This document shows positions 8,792 through 17,035 of a DNA stretch of 64,000 nt, piece after piece. Source of the stretch: Chloroflexota bacterium (GTDB taxonomy: Bacteria; Chloroflexota; UBA11872; UBA12225; JAJDUF01); NCBI GenBank assembly GCA_022826725.1, contig JAJDUF010000004.1, forward strand, positions 248,001-312,000, read 5' to 3'. Both the position numbers and the translations under genes were made by a program. The first letter of the stretch is position 1, and the number at the start of each line of letters is the position of its first letter. The notes below the pieces were generated by a model, which did not search any database, was not told the DNA's origin, and worked only from the letters and a program-made list of their open reading frames with translations.

Positions 8792-9985
8792 TCACCCGCC
8801 CAACAGCGCGCCGCTACGCCGTAGCGTGGCGACCTCCTCGGCGGTCAGGCCCAGTAGCTCATGCAGCACGGTCTCGGCGTCCGCACCATAGGCCGGGGCA
8901 GGGCCGCGGAGTGAATCATCGTAGCCGCTGGCCTTGATCGGGTTGCCGGGCACCGGTAGCCGCCCCACGCCCGGCTGCTCAAGCTCCTGGATCATCCGCC
9001 GCGCCAGCAGGTGCTCGTCCTGGAGCAGGTCGCTGATCCGCGCCACACGCGACGCGGGGATGCCGGCCGCCTCCAGGACGGCGAGCCATGCGTCCGTCGT
9101 GCGCCGTCGAAAGGTGCCGGAGAGCGTGTCCGTCAGCGACCGCACATGGTCGGTGCGGAGCGCGTTGGTGGCGTAGTCGGGGTGATTGAGCAGGTCCTGG
9201 CGCTCGATGGCCTTACACAGGCGCTCCCACAGCACCTCATTGCCGGCGGCGACGACGATCTCGCCGTCGGACGTAGGGAAGGAAGCGAACGGAGTGATCG
9301 CCGGGTGCCGGCTGCCCAGCGGCTGCGGGTCCTCGCCGGTGGACCAGGCCCGCGCCAGCGCGTTTTCGACGACCGTCACTACCGCGTCCTGCATTGCCAG
9401 GTCGAGGTAGCAGCCCTGCCCCGACCGCGCGCGGCGGTACAGCGCACTGACGGTGCCGATGACCGCGTAGAGCGCCGGAATCAGATCGCCGACCGACGCG
9501 CCCACGCGCACCGGCGGGCCGCCTTCCGGTCCGGTCAAACCCATCAGCCCGGACGCGGCCTGGATGATGACGTCGTAGGCGCCGTGCGATGATCGGGGCC
9601 CGAACTGCCCAAAGCCCGAGAGGCTGCAATAGACGAGCCGGGGATTGCGGGCGCTGAGGGTGGCATAGCCCAGACCCAGCCGCTCCAGCGTGCCCGGCCG
9701 GAAGTTCTCCAGCAGCACGTCGGCGCGGTCCGTCAGCCGCCGCGCCAGGTCGAGACCCTGGGGCTGCTTCAGATCGAGCGCCAGCCCGGCCTTGCCCTGG
9801 TTGACGCCAATGAAATAGAGCGAATGCTCGCCGGCGAATGGACCGAAGCCGCGGGCCTCATCACCGCCGGGTGGCTCGATCTTGATGACGCGGGCGCCCA
9901 ACTGCGCCAGCAGCATGGCCGTGAAGGGGCCGGCCAAGACCCGCGAGAAGTCGAGCACCACGACGCCATCGAGCAGCCGGGCCAT
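8792..9985 (-). CDS. CaiB/BaiF (type III) CoA-transferase
   Basis: Predicted 397 residues, the standard family length. The N-terminus reads GVVVLDFSRVLAGPFTAMLL, followed by IKIEPPGGDEARGFGPF, VNQGKAGLALDL and LLENFRPG, all hallmarks of formyl-CoA/carnitine CoA-transferases. AMQDAV near residue 200 holds the Asp that forms the acyl anhydride and CoA thioester intermediates in characterised members. The enzyme moves CoA between carboxylic acids, activating a substrate for catabolism. It is convergent with the aminotransferase gene and has no obvious partner (enoyl-CoA hydratase or acyl-CoA dehydrogenase) nearby, so the substrate is unknown. Confidence 0.92.
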   Translation of the reverse strand: MARLLDGVVVLDFSRVLAGPFTAMLLAQLGARVIKIEPPGGDEARGFGPFAGEHSLYFIGVNQGKAGLALDLKQPQGLDLARRLTDRADVLLENFRPGTLERLGLGYATLSARNPRLVYCSLSGFGQFGPRSSHGAYDVIIQAASGLMGLTGPEGGPPVRVGASVGDLIPALYAVIGTVSALYRRARSGQGCYLDLAMQDAVVTVVENALARAWSTGEDPQPLGSRHPAITPFASFPTSDGEIVVAAGNEVLWERLCKAIERQDLLNHPDYATNALRTDHVRSLTDTLSGTFRRRTTDAWLAVLEAAGIPASRVARISDLLQDEHLLARRMIQELEQPGVGRLPVPGNPIKASGYDDSLRGPAPAYGADAETVLHELLGLTAEEVATLRRSGALLGG

Positions 9986-10039
9986 ATCGCCAGCAGTATA
10001 GTCGTTACAGCGCTACTGCCCCAGGCCGGGAGCGTCCGG

Positions 10040-10085
10040 CCATATATAGGGTGGTGTCCCTTGTGGGCACCCTACGGCGTCAATG
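10040..10085. repeat. Short intergenic repeat (cccttgtgggc family)
   Basis: The stretch near 10055-10077 repeats the gtcccttgtgggcacc core seen near 8650 and, inverted, near 150. It lies between two minus-strand genes. Confidence 0.45.
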
Positions 10086-10172
10086 CGGCAACGAGGCGCC
10101 GCCGCGGGCTGGTGTTACGCCAACCCACGACAGCGCCTCGGGTCAACCATGTGCGATCAGTCGCTCGCGGTG

Positions 10173-11600
10173 CTAGAGGGCGAGGCTCTCGTCGAGGAGG
10201 ACCTGGGACTCGCGCTGGGCCTGCTCCAATGCCTCGCGCGGCCCCGCTTCACCGGCCCACACGCGGCGCAGCTGCGTGGTCAGGATGCCGTAGCACGGCC
10301 AGTACTTCGGATAGTTGGGGTAGGGATCGAAGAACGGGTTGACCTCGATGAATGGCCAGTACTCCGTGTCGCCGGAGAACTCATTGATGTACTCCTGGGA
10401 CTCGGTCACTGCCCGCGAGGCCAGCGGCACGTTCGTCTCCCGGGCAAAGATGAACTGGCCATCACGTCCCGCGCCCCACATGGCGGCCAACGCTGCGGCG
10501 TGCTGGGCATCTTCGTCCTCGTGCTTGTAGACGTTGAAGGCATAGGCGGCGCCGGTGGTATAGGGCGTGCCGGCCGTGTTCTTCGGGCCAATAGGGAACT
10601 TCGTCGTGGCGAAGGAAATGTTGTCCTTCTTGTAGAGCGTCAGGCGCGCCGGTACTGCAAACTGGAAGACCACTTTCTGCTCAGGGAGCAGCTCCTTGTA
10701 GCCGCCGCCACCGGACCCATCGTGGGGCTTCTGCAGATTCTTCTGCACCAAGCCCAACTCCCATTCGAGCGCTTCGAGGCCCTCAGGCGAGGTGAGCGTC
10801 ACCTTCGTCACCTCATCATTGGTGAACTTTCCGCCGTTGCTGCCGAACCACATCATCCAGTGGGCCGTGACCCACGCGCTGTTGTAGCCCCAGATGTCGG
10901 GCGGCTTGGCCGCCTGCTGCGCCATGCCCAGGAACTCGTCGAATGTCCAGCCTTCTTTGGGTTCCCCCAGACCGGCCGCCTGGAGCAGCGCCGGGCTGTA
11001 GTACATGTTGAAGTAGCTGTTGTAGGCCGGGATGCCGTAGAGGAAGTCCTTCCACGTGTTCGACCTCAGGAGCTGCGGATAGATCGTCTGGCGGATTTCG
11101 CCCCATTCCTTCTCCGCCTTCAACTGCTCGTCAATGTTCACCAAGCCCCCGGTGGAGTTGAGGTCACTGCCGTTGAAGTTGTAGGAAACGGAGATGTTCG
11201 GCGGGGCACCGGCCGCAATGGACGTCTTGAACTTGTCCAGGCTCACGGCTTGGGCGTTCTGACCGATGAGCAACTTGTAGCGGCCATCGCCCTGCTCCTC
11301 CCAGGCCTTCATCACGGCCGTAATGCCGATCTGCTCGGGGTGCGAGGGCCGGGACTTGTTCCAATACTCCACGAGTACCTGAGACATACCGACCGCTCCG
11401 GCGGCACCCTGCGCGCCCTGCTGGCCGGTAGCGCCCTTCGGTCCTTCCGGCCCGGCCGGCCCGGCTGGTCCGCGGGCCTCTTCGGGTGATCCGACGACGC
11501 GCACCGTCGGCTCACCGCAGGCGGCGAGCACCACCCCCGCTGCCCCAGCCAACATTGTCAACGACGTGCGCCGCGTCACCGCTCTGCTCGTCTGCACCAT
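10173..11600 (-). CDS. ABC sugar-type substrate-binding lipoprotein with collagen-like linker
   Basis: Predicted 475 residues. ATG at 11600 has a near-perfect ribosome-binding site (taaggaggtttgcc); the frame extends to 11660 but without such a site. A twin-Arg-like N-terminus (TRRTSLTML) leads to a lipobox LAAC with Cys at ~28, so the protein should be anchored outside the membrane. Residues ~44-71 are nine uninterrupted Gly-X-Y triplets (GPAGPAGPEGPKGATG onward), a collagen-like spacer. The rest is an extracellular solute-binding protein family 1-type domain (VEYWNKSRPSHPEQ, GYNSAWVTAHWMMWFGSNGG). No permease or ATPase genes are adjacent, so it is an orphan binding protein here. Confidence 0.85.
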   Translation of the reverse strand: MVQTSRAVTRRTSLTMLAGAAGVVLAACGEPTVRVVGSPEEARGPAGPAGPEGPKGATGQQGAQGAAGAVGMSQVLVEYWNKSRPSHPEQIGITAVMKAWEEQGDGRYKLLIGQNAQAVSLDKFKTSIAAGAPPNISVSYNFNGSDLNSTGGLVNIDEQLKAEKEWGEIRQTIYPQLLRSNTWKDFLYGIPAYNSYFNMYYSPALLQAAGLGEPKEGWTFDEFLGMAQQAAKPPDIWGYNSAWVTAHWMMWFGSNGGKFTNDEVTKVTLTSPEGLEALEWELGLVQKNLQKPHDGSGGGGYKELLPEQKVVFQFAVPARLTLYKKDNISFATTKFPIGPKNTAGTPYTTGAAYAFNVYKHEDEDAQHAAALAAMWGAGRDGQFIFARETNVPLASRAVTESQEYINEFSGDTEYWPFIEVNPFFDPYPNYPKYWPCYGILTTQLRRVWAGEAGPREALEQAQRESQVLLDESLAL

Positions 11601-11771
11601 GGCAAACCTCCTTAGATAGTGGTAGCTGGCACCCTCCGTGCCTGGCGAGGCCGCCTCCACTCTAATGAGGATCGGCGGCTACAACAGTGCCTATAGTAGC
11701 GTGATCTGCCGGCTAATGCCAGTACCAAAGAACTAAGCCGTCGGGGCGCGAAGTACCGCGCTCAGGCGCTC

Positions 11772-11808
11772 GCTGATAGCTGACGGCTGAAGGCTAGGAG
11801 CTATCAGC
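11772..11808. repeat. Heptameric repeat run with inverted arms
   Basis: A run of degenerate 7-base units (gctgata, gctgacg, gctgaag, gctagga, gctatca) whose ends form a 10-base inverted repeat (gctgatagct at 11772-11781, agctatcagc at 11799-11808). It lies just downstream of the Gfo/Idh stop (minus strand) and could fold as a terminator-like hairpin. Related runs are at 32338 and 32585. Confidence 0.6.
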
Positions 11809-11810
11809 GA

Positions 11811-12920
11811 CTACCGCGAGGGAATGTACATCGTGCGATTTTCTACCGGGAACCCGATACGACGGCCGTCTTCCAGGTGCGATTGGGCCAGGGCAAACAA
11901 AATCTCGGTCCCGCGGTGAGTACGCTCGATATTCGCGGACGTGGCCTCCGGCGTGTCCGCCGCGATGGCCGCGACCAACTCACGGATGGCAATGACCGTA
12001 TCGCTCTCGTCCTCGAACGCAGGGAAGGGCAGCGGCTCCGAGCGGAAGATGCCCGCCTCGGCAATGCGGCGAGCCTCGTAGCTGCTGTTGTTGTCCGAGG
12101 CCTGCGCCAGCCCGGTGGTGCCGACGAGCGTGAATTGGTACCAGCGTCCGCCGTTGGCCCAGATCGTGGCGTCGGTACCGTCCGTAAAGCGAATGTAGGC
12201 GGCGGCGAGTCGCGGGTCGCTCCCGCTGACACTCTGCCCGCACCAGCGGTTGGCGGCCGCGTCGTAGTAGCCATCCGTGTGCTCCCCGTCCGGCCCGGTT
12301 TCGGTGTGAATATAGCCCTGGGCAAACTCCGGCTCCGGGTCGCCGAGCAGATGCATGGCCGTATCCACCATATGGCTTTGGCCGTGCATCAGGCCGCCCA
12401 TGCCGCAGTTGATAATCACGCCGCGCACCTCACCTAGCTCACCGTTGGCGCCCATGTCGCGCATCTTGCGATAGCCAGGCCGGTACCGGCGCCCAGCCCC
12501 GTAGTTGAACGCGACCCGGTGCCGCCGGCAGGCCGCGCGCATGGCGTCCGCCTCGGCCAACGAGCCACACAGGGCCTTCTCCACGTAGATGCCGCGGGCG
12601 CCGTGCTCGGCGGCGAAAATGGCGATTTCCGCGTGCAGCCCGGCCCAGGTGGTCACACTCACCAGATCGGGCTGCTCCCGCTCGATCATTTGGCGGTAGT
12701 CGGTGTAGCGTCCCGGGATGTCGTAGCGATTACAGAATCGGTGCAGCTTGTCCTCCAGCGGGTCGGCGGCCGCGACCACCACGCAGCCGGGCACCGCCTG
12801 GTAGGCGCTGGCGTGCCCCCACGGCTTGAGCCAGGCGCGGTCGCCAGGGCCACGCTCGTCGTCTATCGGGCCGGCTTTCCGCCCGGCACCTACGATCACC
12901 GCTCGATATTCGCGTGTCAC
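11811..12920 (-). CDS. Gfo/Idh/MocA family oxidoreductase
   Basis: Predicted 369 residues from GTG 12920, which has a strong ribosome-binding site (ggaggaggtaatc); the frame runs on to 13004 but without support. The Rossmann loop reads AVIVGAGRKAG and is followed by a loop longer than usual. The usual EKP motif reads VEKALCGS, with Ala in place of Pro, and the lysine is kept. MVDTAMHLLGDPEPEF gives the downstream His region. It is probably a sugar or polyol dehydrogenase of the GFO/IDH type. It is followed, in transcription order, by the orphan sugar-binding lipoprotein and preceded by a SelA-like enzyme, which suggests a carbohydrate-use operon. Confidence 0.85.
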   Translation of the reverse strand: MTREYRAVIVGAGRKAGPIDDERGPGDRAWLKPWGHASAYQAVPGCVVVAAADPLEDKLHRFCNRYDIPGRYTDYRQMIEREQPDLVSVTTWAGLHAEIAIFAAEHGARGIYVEKALCGSLAEADAMRAACRRHRVAFNYGAGRRYRPGYRKMRDMGANGELGEVRGVIINCGMGGLMHGQSHMVDTAMHLLGDPEPEFAQGYIHTETGPDGEHTDGYYDAAANRWCGQSVSGSDPRLAAAYIRFTDGTDATIWANGGRWYQFTLVGTTGLAQASDNNSSYEARRIAEAGIFRSEPLPFPAFEDESDTVIAIRELVAAIAADTPEATSANIERTHRGTEILFALAQSHLEDGRRIGFPVENRTMYIPSR

Positions 12921-13012
12921 GATTACCTCCTCCGGTTGGGCTATGCGCGCACCACCGCGATTATGCGCTAAATCTCGCCGCGCCGCACAGTCGGTGCCCA
13001 CCAAGGATGCTC

Positions 13013-14212
13013 CTACGGCGGCGTCAGCACCTCGCGCAGCCGCCGCACGACGGTCGTCATCTCATCGGCGGTATCCAGGTTGAACGGATTGAGCAAGAGG
13101 CTGCCCTGGGGGGCCATCCCCTGCCCGACCGCGATGATCGGGTCGCCGGCGGCCAGCGCATTGACCGCGGCGATGGCGGTGATGCCGAGCCGGGGTTCGT
13201 CCAGGTCCAGGCGCACGCTCGGAAACCGCTCCTCCGGCCCGTCGAGTGCGGTCACCGTGACGTGACGCAGACCGGCCAAGTCGCTCGCCAAGCGGCGCGC
13301 TCTTGCCACCAAGCGTTGCCGCTCGGCGTCGTGATCGAGCGCCAGATAGCGTTGCAGCGCCGTGACGAGGCCAACGACCTCCTCGCGCCCCACTTTCGCC
13401 ACCCGTCCGATCCCCTGTCCGGGCGGGCCGGCGACCACGCCCTGCTCCAGCAGGTGCCGCCATGTCCACGTCTCGGGGAGCACGTCCATATCCTGATGCT
13501 GCAACGCCACCGAGCGGATGAGGTCGGCTCGGCCGGCCAGAATGCCGGAGGCCTGCGGTCCGCGCAGGGCCTTGCCGCCGGAGAACGTCACGAGGTCGGC
13601 GCCCTCGGTGATGAAGCGGCGCAGGTTTTCCGGTGGCGGCAGCGCGGCGGCGGCGTCTACGAGCACCGGCACGTCGTGGTCGTGGGCAATCTGCGTGACG
13701 GTGGTTAGCGGCAGTGCGTCGGGCGCCGCCATCACCGGCCACAGCACGCACGCGGTGCGGCGCGTGATCGCGGCGGCAAGCTCCCACGGCTCGGTCGGCC
13801 GCGGCGTGGGATGTCCCAGGCCGCCGACCTCCACCAGCCTGATGCCCACCGTGCGGACCGCGTGGTCGTAGCTGTTGCGGTGGACGCGCTGCACGACCAC
13901 CTCGTTCTTCAGGCCGCGCGTGTCCGGCAGGCGATCCATTGCCGCGGGGTCCAGCCCGGCCACGCACGCCGCCGTGCCCAGTAACAGCCCGGCAGCTGCC
14001 CCGGCGGTGACGTAGCCATCCTCGGCGCCGGTCGCCGCGGCGATGAACCGCCCGGCCGCCACTTGCAAGTCTTCGATCCGCACGAAGCTCTGGGACGCCG
14101 CGGCCATGGCGGCGAGGACCTCCGGTGGCATCCGCGAGCCGCCGAGCCGGGTGAGTGTGCCGGCGGCATTGATGACCGTACATACCCCGAGGTCGTCGTA
14201 AACAGCGCTCAT
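13013..14212 (-). CDS. SelA-like / D-glucosaminate-6-phosphate ammonia-lyase-like PLP enzyme, copy 1
   Basis: Predicted 399 residues; ATG 14212 follows ggcaggagacaacc. A fold-type I PLP protein with TVINAAGTLTRLGGSRMPPEV near the start, AGAAAGLLLGTAA, LVDAAAALPPPENL and TFSGGKALRGPQASG, where Lys ~214 is the Schiff-base lysine. This set of motifs is shared by selenocysteine synthase SelA and by DgaE-type ammonia-lyases. It lacks the extended N-terminal domain of true SelA (~460 residues), so an amino-sugar-acid or amino-acid lyase is more likely. A paralogue with the same motifs is at 22213-23391. Given its position beside a Gfo/Idh gene, I favour a catabolic lyase. Confidence 0.72.
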   Translation of the reverse strand: MSAVYDDLGVCTVINAAGTLTRLGGSRMPPEVLAAMAAASQSFVRIEDLQVAAGRFIAAATGAEDGYVTAGAAAGLLLGTAACVAGLDPAAMDRLPDTRGLKNEVVVQRVHRNSYDHAVRTVGIRLVEVGGLGHPTPRPTEPWELAAAITRRTACVLWPVMAAPDALPLTTVTQIAHDHDVPVLVDAAAALPPPENLRRFITEGADLVTFSGGKALRGPQASGILAGRADLIRSVALQHQDMDVLPETWTWRHLLEQGVVAGPPGQGIGRVAKVGREEVVGLVTALQRYLALDHDAERQRLVARARRLASDLAGLRHVTVTALDGPEERFPSVRLDLDEPRLGITAIAAVNALAAGDPIIAVGQGMAPQGSLLLNPFNLDTADEMTTVVRRLREVLTPP

Positions 14213-14283
14213 GGTTGTCTCCTGCCAACCTGCCATGCCTCGCCCCGCTTGTCTCCACACTGTAGGGACGTGAGGTGCTTCGC

Positions 14284-14659
14284 TCATGGTCCAAGCGATG
14301 GGTCTATGGGTGATGAGTGGTGTGCTCGATTCAGTTCGAAGAAGGCCCGCCGTTCATCCTGATAGAAGGCAAGCAGGTCATTGTAGTGCTTGCGGAGGAT
14401 GGACGCTATTTCTGTTGTCGAACAATTCCCGCAACGGATCCAAATGACTTGTGGTGGATGTCCAAATGCGGAGCTAAGTTGTCGGAAGTCGGAGTCCTTT
14501 GAAGCGATCACGAAATCGTGGTCCCTAGCGTATGCCCAGACCGTGGTATCGTCGGCAGATTCAAGCCCGATGTCTCTAAACGTGGATGGAGCCTGGATAG
14601 AGGTCTCGCAATATCTCCTTCAGTCGTGGAGATAGGTTCTGATCAAACAGTAGTCTCAT
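14284..14659 (-). pseudogene. Frameshifted DUF5615 (PIN-like) toxin
   Basis: From ATG 14659 the frame reads MRLLFDQNLSPRLKEIL and continues to ..GSIHV, then hits TAG. Removing one T from the run at 14578-14580 restores the frame: RDIGLESADDTTVWAYARD, then VIASKDSDF, PPQVIWIRCGNCSTTEI and on to the stop at 14284. This is the full DUF5615 fold (PIN-like nuclease with acidic residues in FDQN, SADD and SKDSDF). The start overlaps the DUF433 stop as ATGA, the usual antitoxin-toxin coupling. As written the toxin is broken at about one quarter of its length. A sequencing error, natural inactivation and slippage all remain possible. Confidence 0.75.
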
Positions 14660-14889
14660 ACCGGAGGGAGCGATGCCACCCGATGTTCTTGGGCGGCGGC
14701 GAAGGCCAAGCACGCCCGAATGTCCTCTGGCCTCAAGTCAGGAAAATCGGCCAGGATTTCGTCCTCGGACATACCCGCCTCCAGGTACTCCAGGACGTCG
14801 TAGACCGTGAGGCGCAGGCCACGAATGCACGGCTGCCCCCCGCGCTTGCCCGGCTCGACGGTGATAATGTTGCTGTAGTCCGGTGACAT
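14656..14889 (-). CDS. DUF433 antitoxin-like protein
   Basis: Predicted 77 residues from ATG 14889 (ctggggaagctcgc upstream). It carries the DUF433 signature GGQPCIRGLRLTVYDVLEYL, then MSEDEILADFPDLRPEDIRA, which forms a small winged-helix/HTH-type fold. DUF433 proteins are typically encoded directly before DUF5615 PIN-like toxins and are thought to neutralise them and repress the operon. Here the stop codon overlaps the toxin start by 4 bases. It is intact although the toxin is frameshifted. Confidence 0.88.
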   Translation of the reverse strand: MSPDYSNIITVEPGKRGGQPCIRGLRLTVYDVLEYLEAGMSEDEILADFPDLRPEDIRACLAFAAAQEHRVASLPPV

Positions 14890-14960
14890 GCGAGCTTCCC
14901 CAGTTGGTCCCACTATACATCATATAGTTAGTGACCATCATGCCGGGGCTGCTACCGCCT

Positions 14961-14992
14961 CGGCCCTTCTCCACACATACGGAGAAGGGCCG
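14961..14992. terminator. Perfect 12-bp hairpin, probable terminator
   Basis: cggcccttctcc (14961-14972) and ggagaagggccg (14981-14992) are perfect inverted arms around an 8-base loop. It lies just downstream of the molybdoenzyme gene (minus strand) and upstream of the DUF433 promoter region, so it probably ends molybdoenzyme transcription. A strong T-run is not visible. Confidence 0.6.
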
Positions 14993-15010
14993 ACGGTGAT
15001 CCCCACCGCC

Positions 15011-16063
15011 TTAGCGAGCGTTGACGGTGATCTGCTGCACGCCGTTGTTGCCGTAGCCCAGGCGGTTCCACGGTACGTCGAGCGGCTGCACGTTGCCCGC
15101 TGCGTCCGTCCCGCGGACGAGCAGCGTGGCGGCGCCGGCGGCGCCCGGTGTCCACTCCAGCGACCACTCGCACCAGGCCCACTGCCCCGGCGCTGCCGTC
15201 AACTCGGCATCCTGCCAGCTTGCGCCGCCGTCGGTACTGACGGCCACGCGGCTCACCGCGCCCTCGCCGGACCAGGCGTACCCGCGCACGGTGATGGGAG
15301 CGCCGGCAGTCACGGTGTCGCCGTCGGCCGGTTGCGCGAAGGTTGCTTTCACCCGCATGGTCCTGACCGGCGTGGACTCCTGTCCGGGTACCTCATAGAT
15401 GTACTTGGTCTTTTGGAAGAATCCGCCATACGGCCGGTCGAGCACCTGTAGCTTGGCCAACCACTTCACCGAGGCCATCCCGTACCACCCGGGCACGATC
15501 AGCCGCGCGGGAAACCCGTGCTCGTCGGGCAAGGGCTGACCGTTCATCTCGTAGGCGAGGAGCGTATCGGGATCGAGTGCCTTGGCGAGCGGCAGGCTAC
15601 GCTCGAAGGGAATCTCCCGACCTAACGACTTCTCGTGACCGCGATCCGTCCCCTCGCCGAGCACCTCTTGCGCGTCGGACCGCAGGCCGGCCTCATGCAG
15701 TACGGTTGCCAGCGAGACGCCGCGCCACTCCGCCGTACTGACGGCGCCACAGCGGAACTGAATGCCGTCGGCCGGCGGGTCCAGGGCGGTGCGGTTGTTG
15801 CCGGCGCATTCCAGGGTGGCGATCACGGTATGAGACGGCAGCGCCCGTAGCTCGTCCAGCGTCAGGGCCAGCGGCCGTTCGACCGCGCCCTCGACGGACA
15901 GTTGCCAGCCCTCGGCCGCCAGCACCGGCGTTGGGAGGAAATGGCTACGGGTATAGAAGGCGCCGGGTGGCGTTTGCCAGCCCACTTGTGCCGTCAGCGG
16001 GGTCTCACAGCCCTCCGGATGTCCGGGGACCGGTACTCGTTGGGGGGTAGCCGTAGCACTCAC
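15011..16063 (-). CDS. Sulfite oxidase-family molybdenum cofactor oxidoreductase
   Basis: Predicted 350 residues from GTG 16063 (gagaaaggacaaag upstream). Residues ~45-220 are the oxidoreductase molybdopterin-binding domain; IATLECAGNNR holds the Mo-coordinating Cys at about 86. PARLIVPGWYGMASVKWL is the conserved SUOX block. Residues ~245-345 are the Mo-co dimerisation (Ig-like) domain, with ITVRGYAWSGEGAVSRVAVS. There is no heme domain and no Tat signal at the chosen start, so location is uncertain. The family oxidises sulfite or reduces other oxyanions or S-oxides. It is a stand-alone gene. The sulfatases in this window could supply sulfur oxyanions, but no direct link is shown. Confidence 0.88.
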   Translation of the reverse strand: MSATATPQRVPVPGHPEGCETPLTAQVGWQTPPGAFYTRSHFLPTPVLAAEGWQLSVEGAVERPLALTLDELRALPSHTVIATLECAGNNRTALDPPADGIQFRCGAVSTAEWRGVSLATVLHEAGLRSDAQEVLGEGTDRGHEKSLGREIPFERSLPLAKALDPDTLLAYEMNGQPLPDEHGFPARLIVPGWYGMASVKWLAKLQVLDRPYGGFFQKTKYIYEVPGQESTPVRTMRVKATFAQPADGDTVTAGAPITVRGYAWSGEGAVSRVAVSTDGGASWQDAELTAAPGQWAWCEWSLEWTPGAAGAATLLVRGTDAAGNVQPLDVPWNRLGYGNNGVQQITVNAR

Positions 16064-16241
16064 CGGTTCTTTGTCCTTTCTCCATTGCTCGCGCCCGTGA
16101 CTATACCGGCGCTGCTCCGGCCGCACCACCAACGCCGCCGGGCCGGCACGGCGCACAAGCTGGCACCATTGTAGCGCCCGTCCGGGAGTTTTCCCGGCGG
16201 CGGCCGGTTAATGTTCGCGGACCGTTCTGCATGATGACGAC

Positions 16242-16979
16242 GTGGGCGATATGGCGGTAGACCCATCCGAGCAGATTGTGGCCTTTCGGACGGCCTTTCG
16301 CGCCGAGGGCACCGCAGAGCGCGCCGCCGGGCAGAAAGCCTATCTCAAGAGCGAGTTGGCGTTTCAAGGCGTGACCGTTCCCTTCATACGGAAGACGGCC
16401 AAGGCCTTTCGCCGCGAGCGCCGCGATCTCGGCCGCGACGACCTGTTGACCCTGACGGCCGGGCTGTGGGCTACTTCCTACCACGACCTGCGGTCACTCG
16501 CCATTGCGCTGCTGGAGTTGTATGCAGACCTCCTCTTGGCCGCCGATATGGCGGTCATGCGGGACCTGCTCAAGCGCTGCCATACGTGGGACCATGTAGA
16601 CTGGCTCTCGATCAAGGTCGCCGGACGCCTCGTGGAACGCCACACTCAGGCCAAGCGGTCATTGCCTGGGTGGGCCGATGATGAGCGCTTCTGGCTACGC
16701 CGGGCCGCGCTGCTCGCGCTGCTTGACCCGCTGCGCGCCGGGCGCGGCGATTTCGGGCTGTTTGCCCGGCTGGCCGCCGGCATGGTGGAGGAGAAGGAGT
16801 TCTTCATCCGCAAGGCGATTGGCTGGGTGCTGCGGGAGGTCGCCAAGCAGCGACCGGATCTGACGTATGCATTCCTGGCCGAGCACATCGAGCGGGTGTC
16901 GGGGCTGACGTTGCGCGAGGGGGCCAAGTACCTGCCGGCGGCGCAACAGGCGGCGCTGCGGGAACGCTACCGGGCGTAG
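16242..16979 (+). CDS. AlkD-like DNA alkylation repair protein (HEAT-like)
   Basis: Predicted 245 residues, the expected size. An all-alpha HEAT-like repeat protein of the AlkC/AlkD superfamily: VTVPFIRKTAKAF, LWATSYHDLRSLAIALLELY, TWDHVDWLSIKVAGRLV and EKEFFIRKAIGWVLREVAK are strongly family-like. AlkD glycosylases excise N3- and N7-alkylated purines by an unusual non-flipping mechanism; the Trp, Asp and Arg of TWDHVDW and FWLRRAA correspond to the catalytic cleft region. The start is uncertain: GTG 16242 or ATG 16251. It is divergent from the molybdoenzyme gene. Confidence 0.88.
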   Translation: MGDMAVDPSEQIVAFRTAFRAEGTAERAAGQKAYLKSELAFQGVTVPFIRKTAKAFRRERRDLGRDDLLTLTAGLWATSYHDLRSLAIALLELYADLLLAADMAVMRDLLKRCHTWDHVDWLSIKVAGRLVERHTQAKRSLPGWADDERFWLRRAALLALLDPLRAGRGDFGLFARLAAGMVEEKEFFIRKAIGWVLREVAKQRPDLTYAFLAEHIERVSGLTLREGAKYLPAAQQAALRERYRA

Positions 16980-17035
16980 CTGTGCCAGCGCCGGTGACGG
17001 CAGAAACACATGATCTAGCACCGCAGGGAGGCCGG

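Noticed and set aside
10083..11489. Plus-strand 468-residue frame
   Set aside because: It is antisense to the binding-protein gene, which has a lipobox, collagen linker and ribosome-binding site; GC-rich codons leave the opposite strand open.
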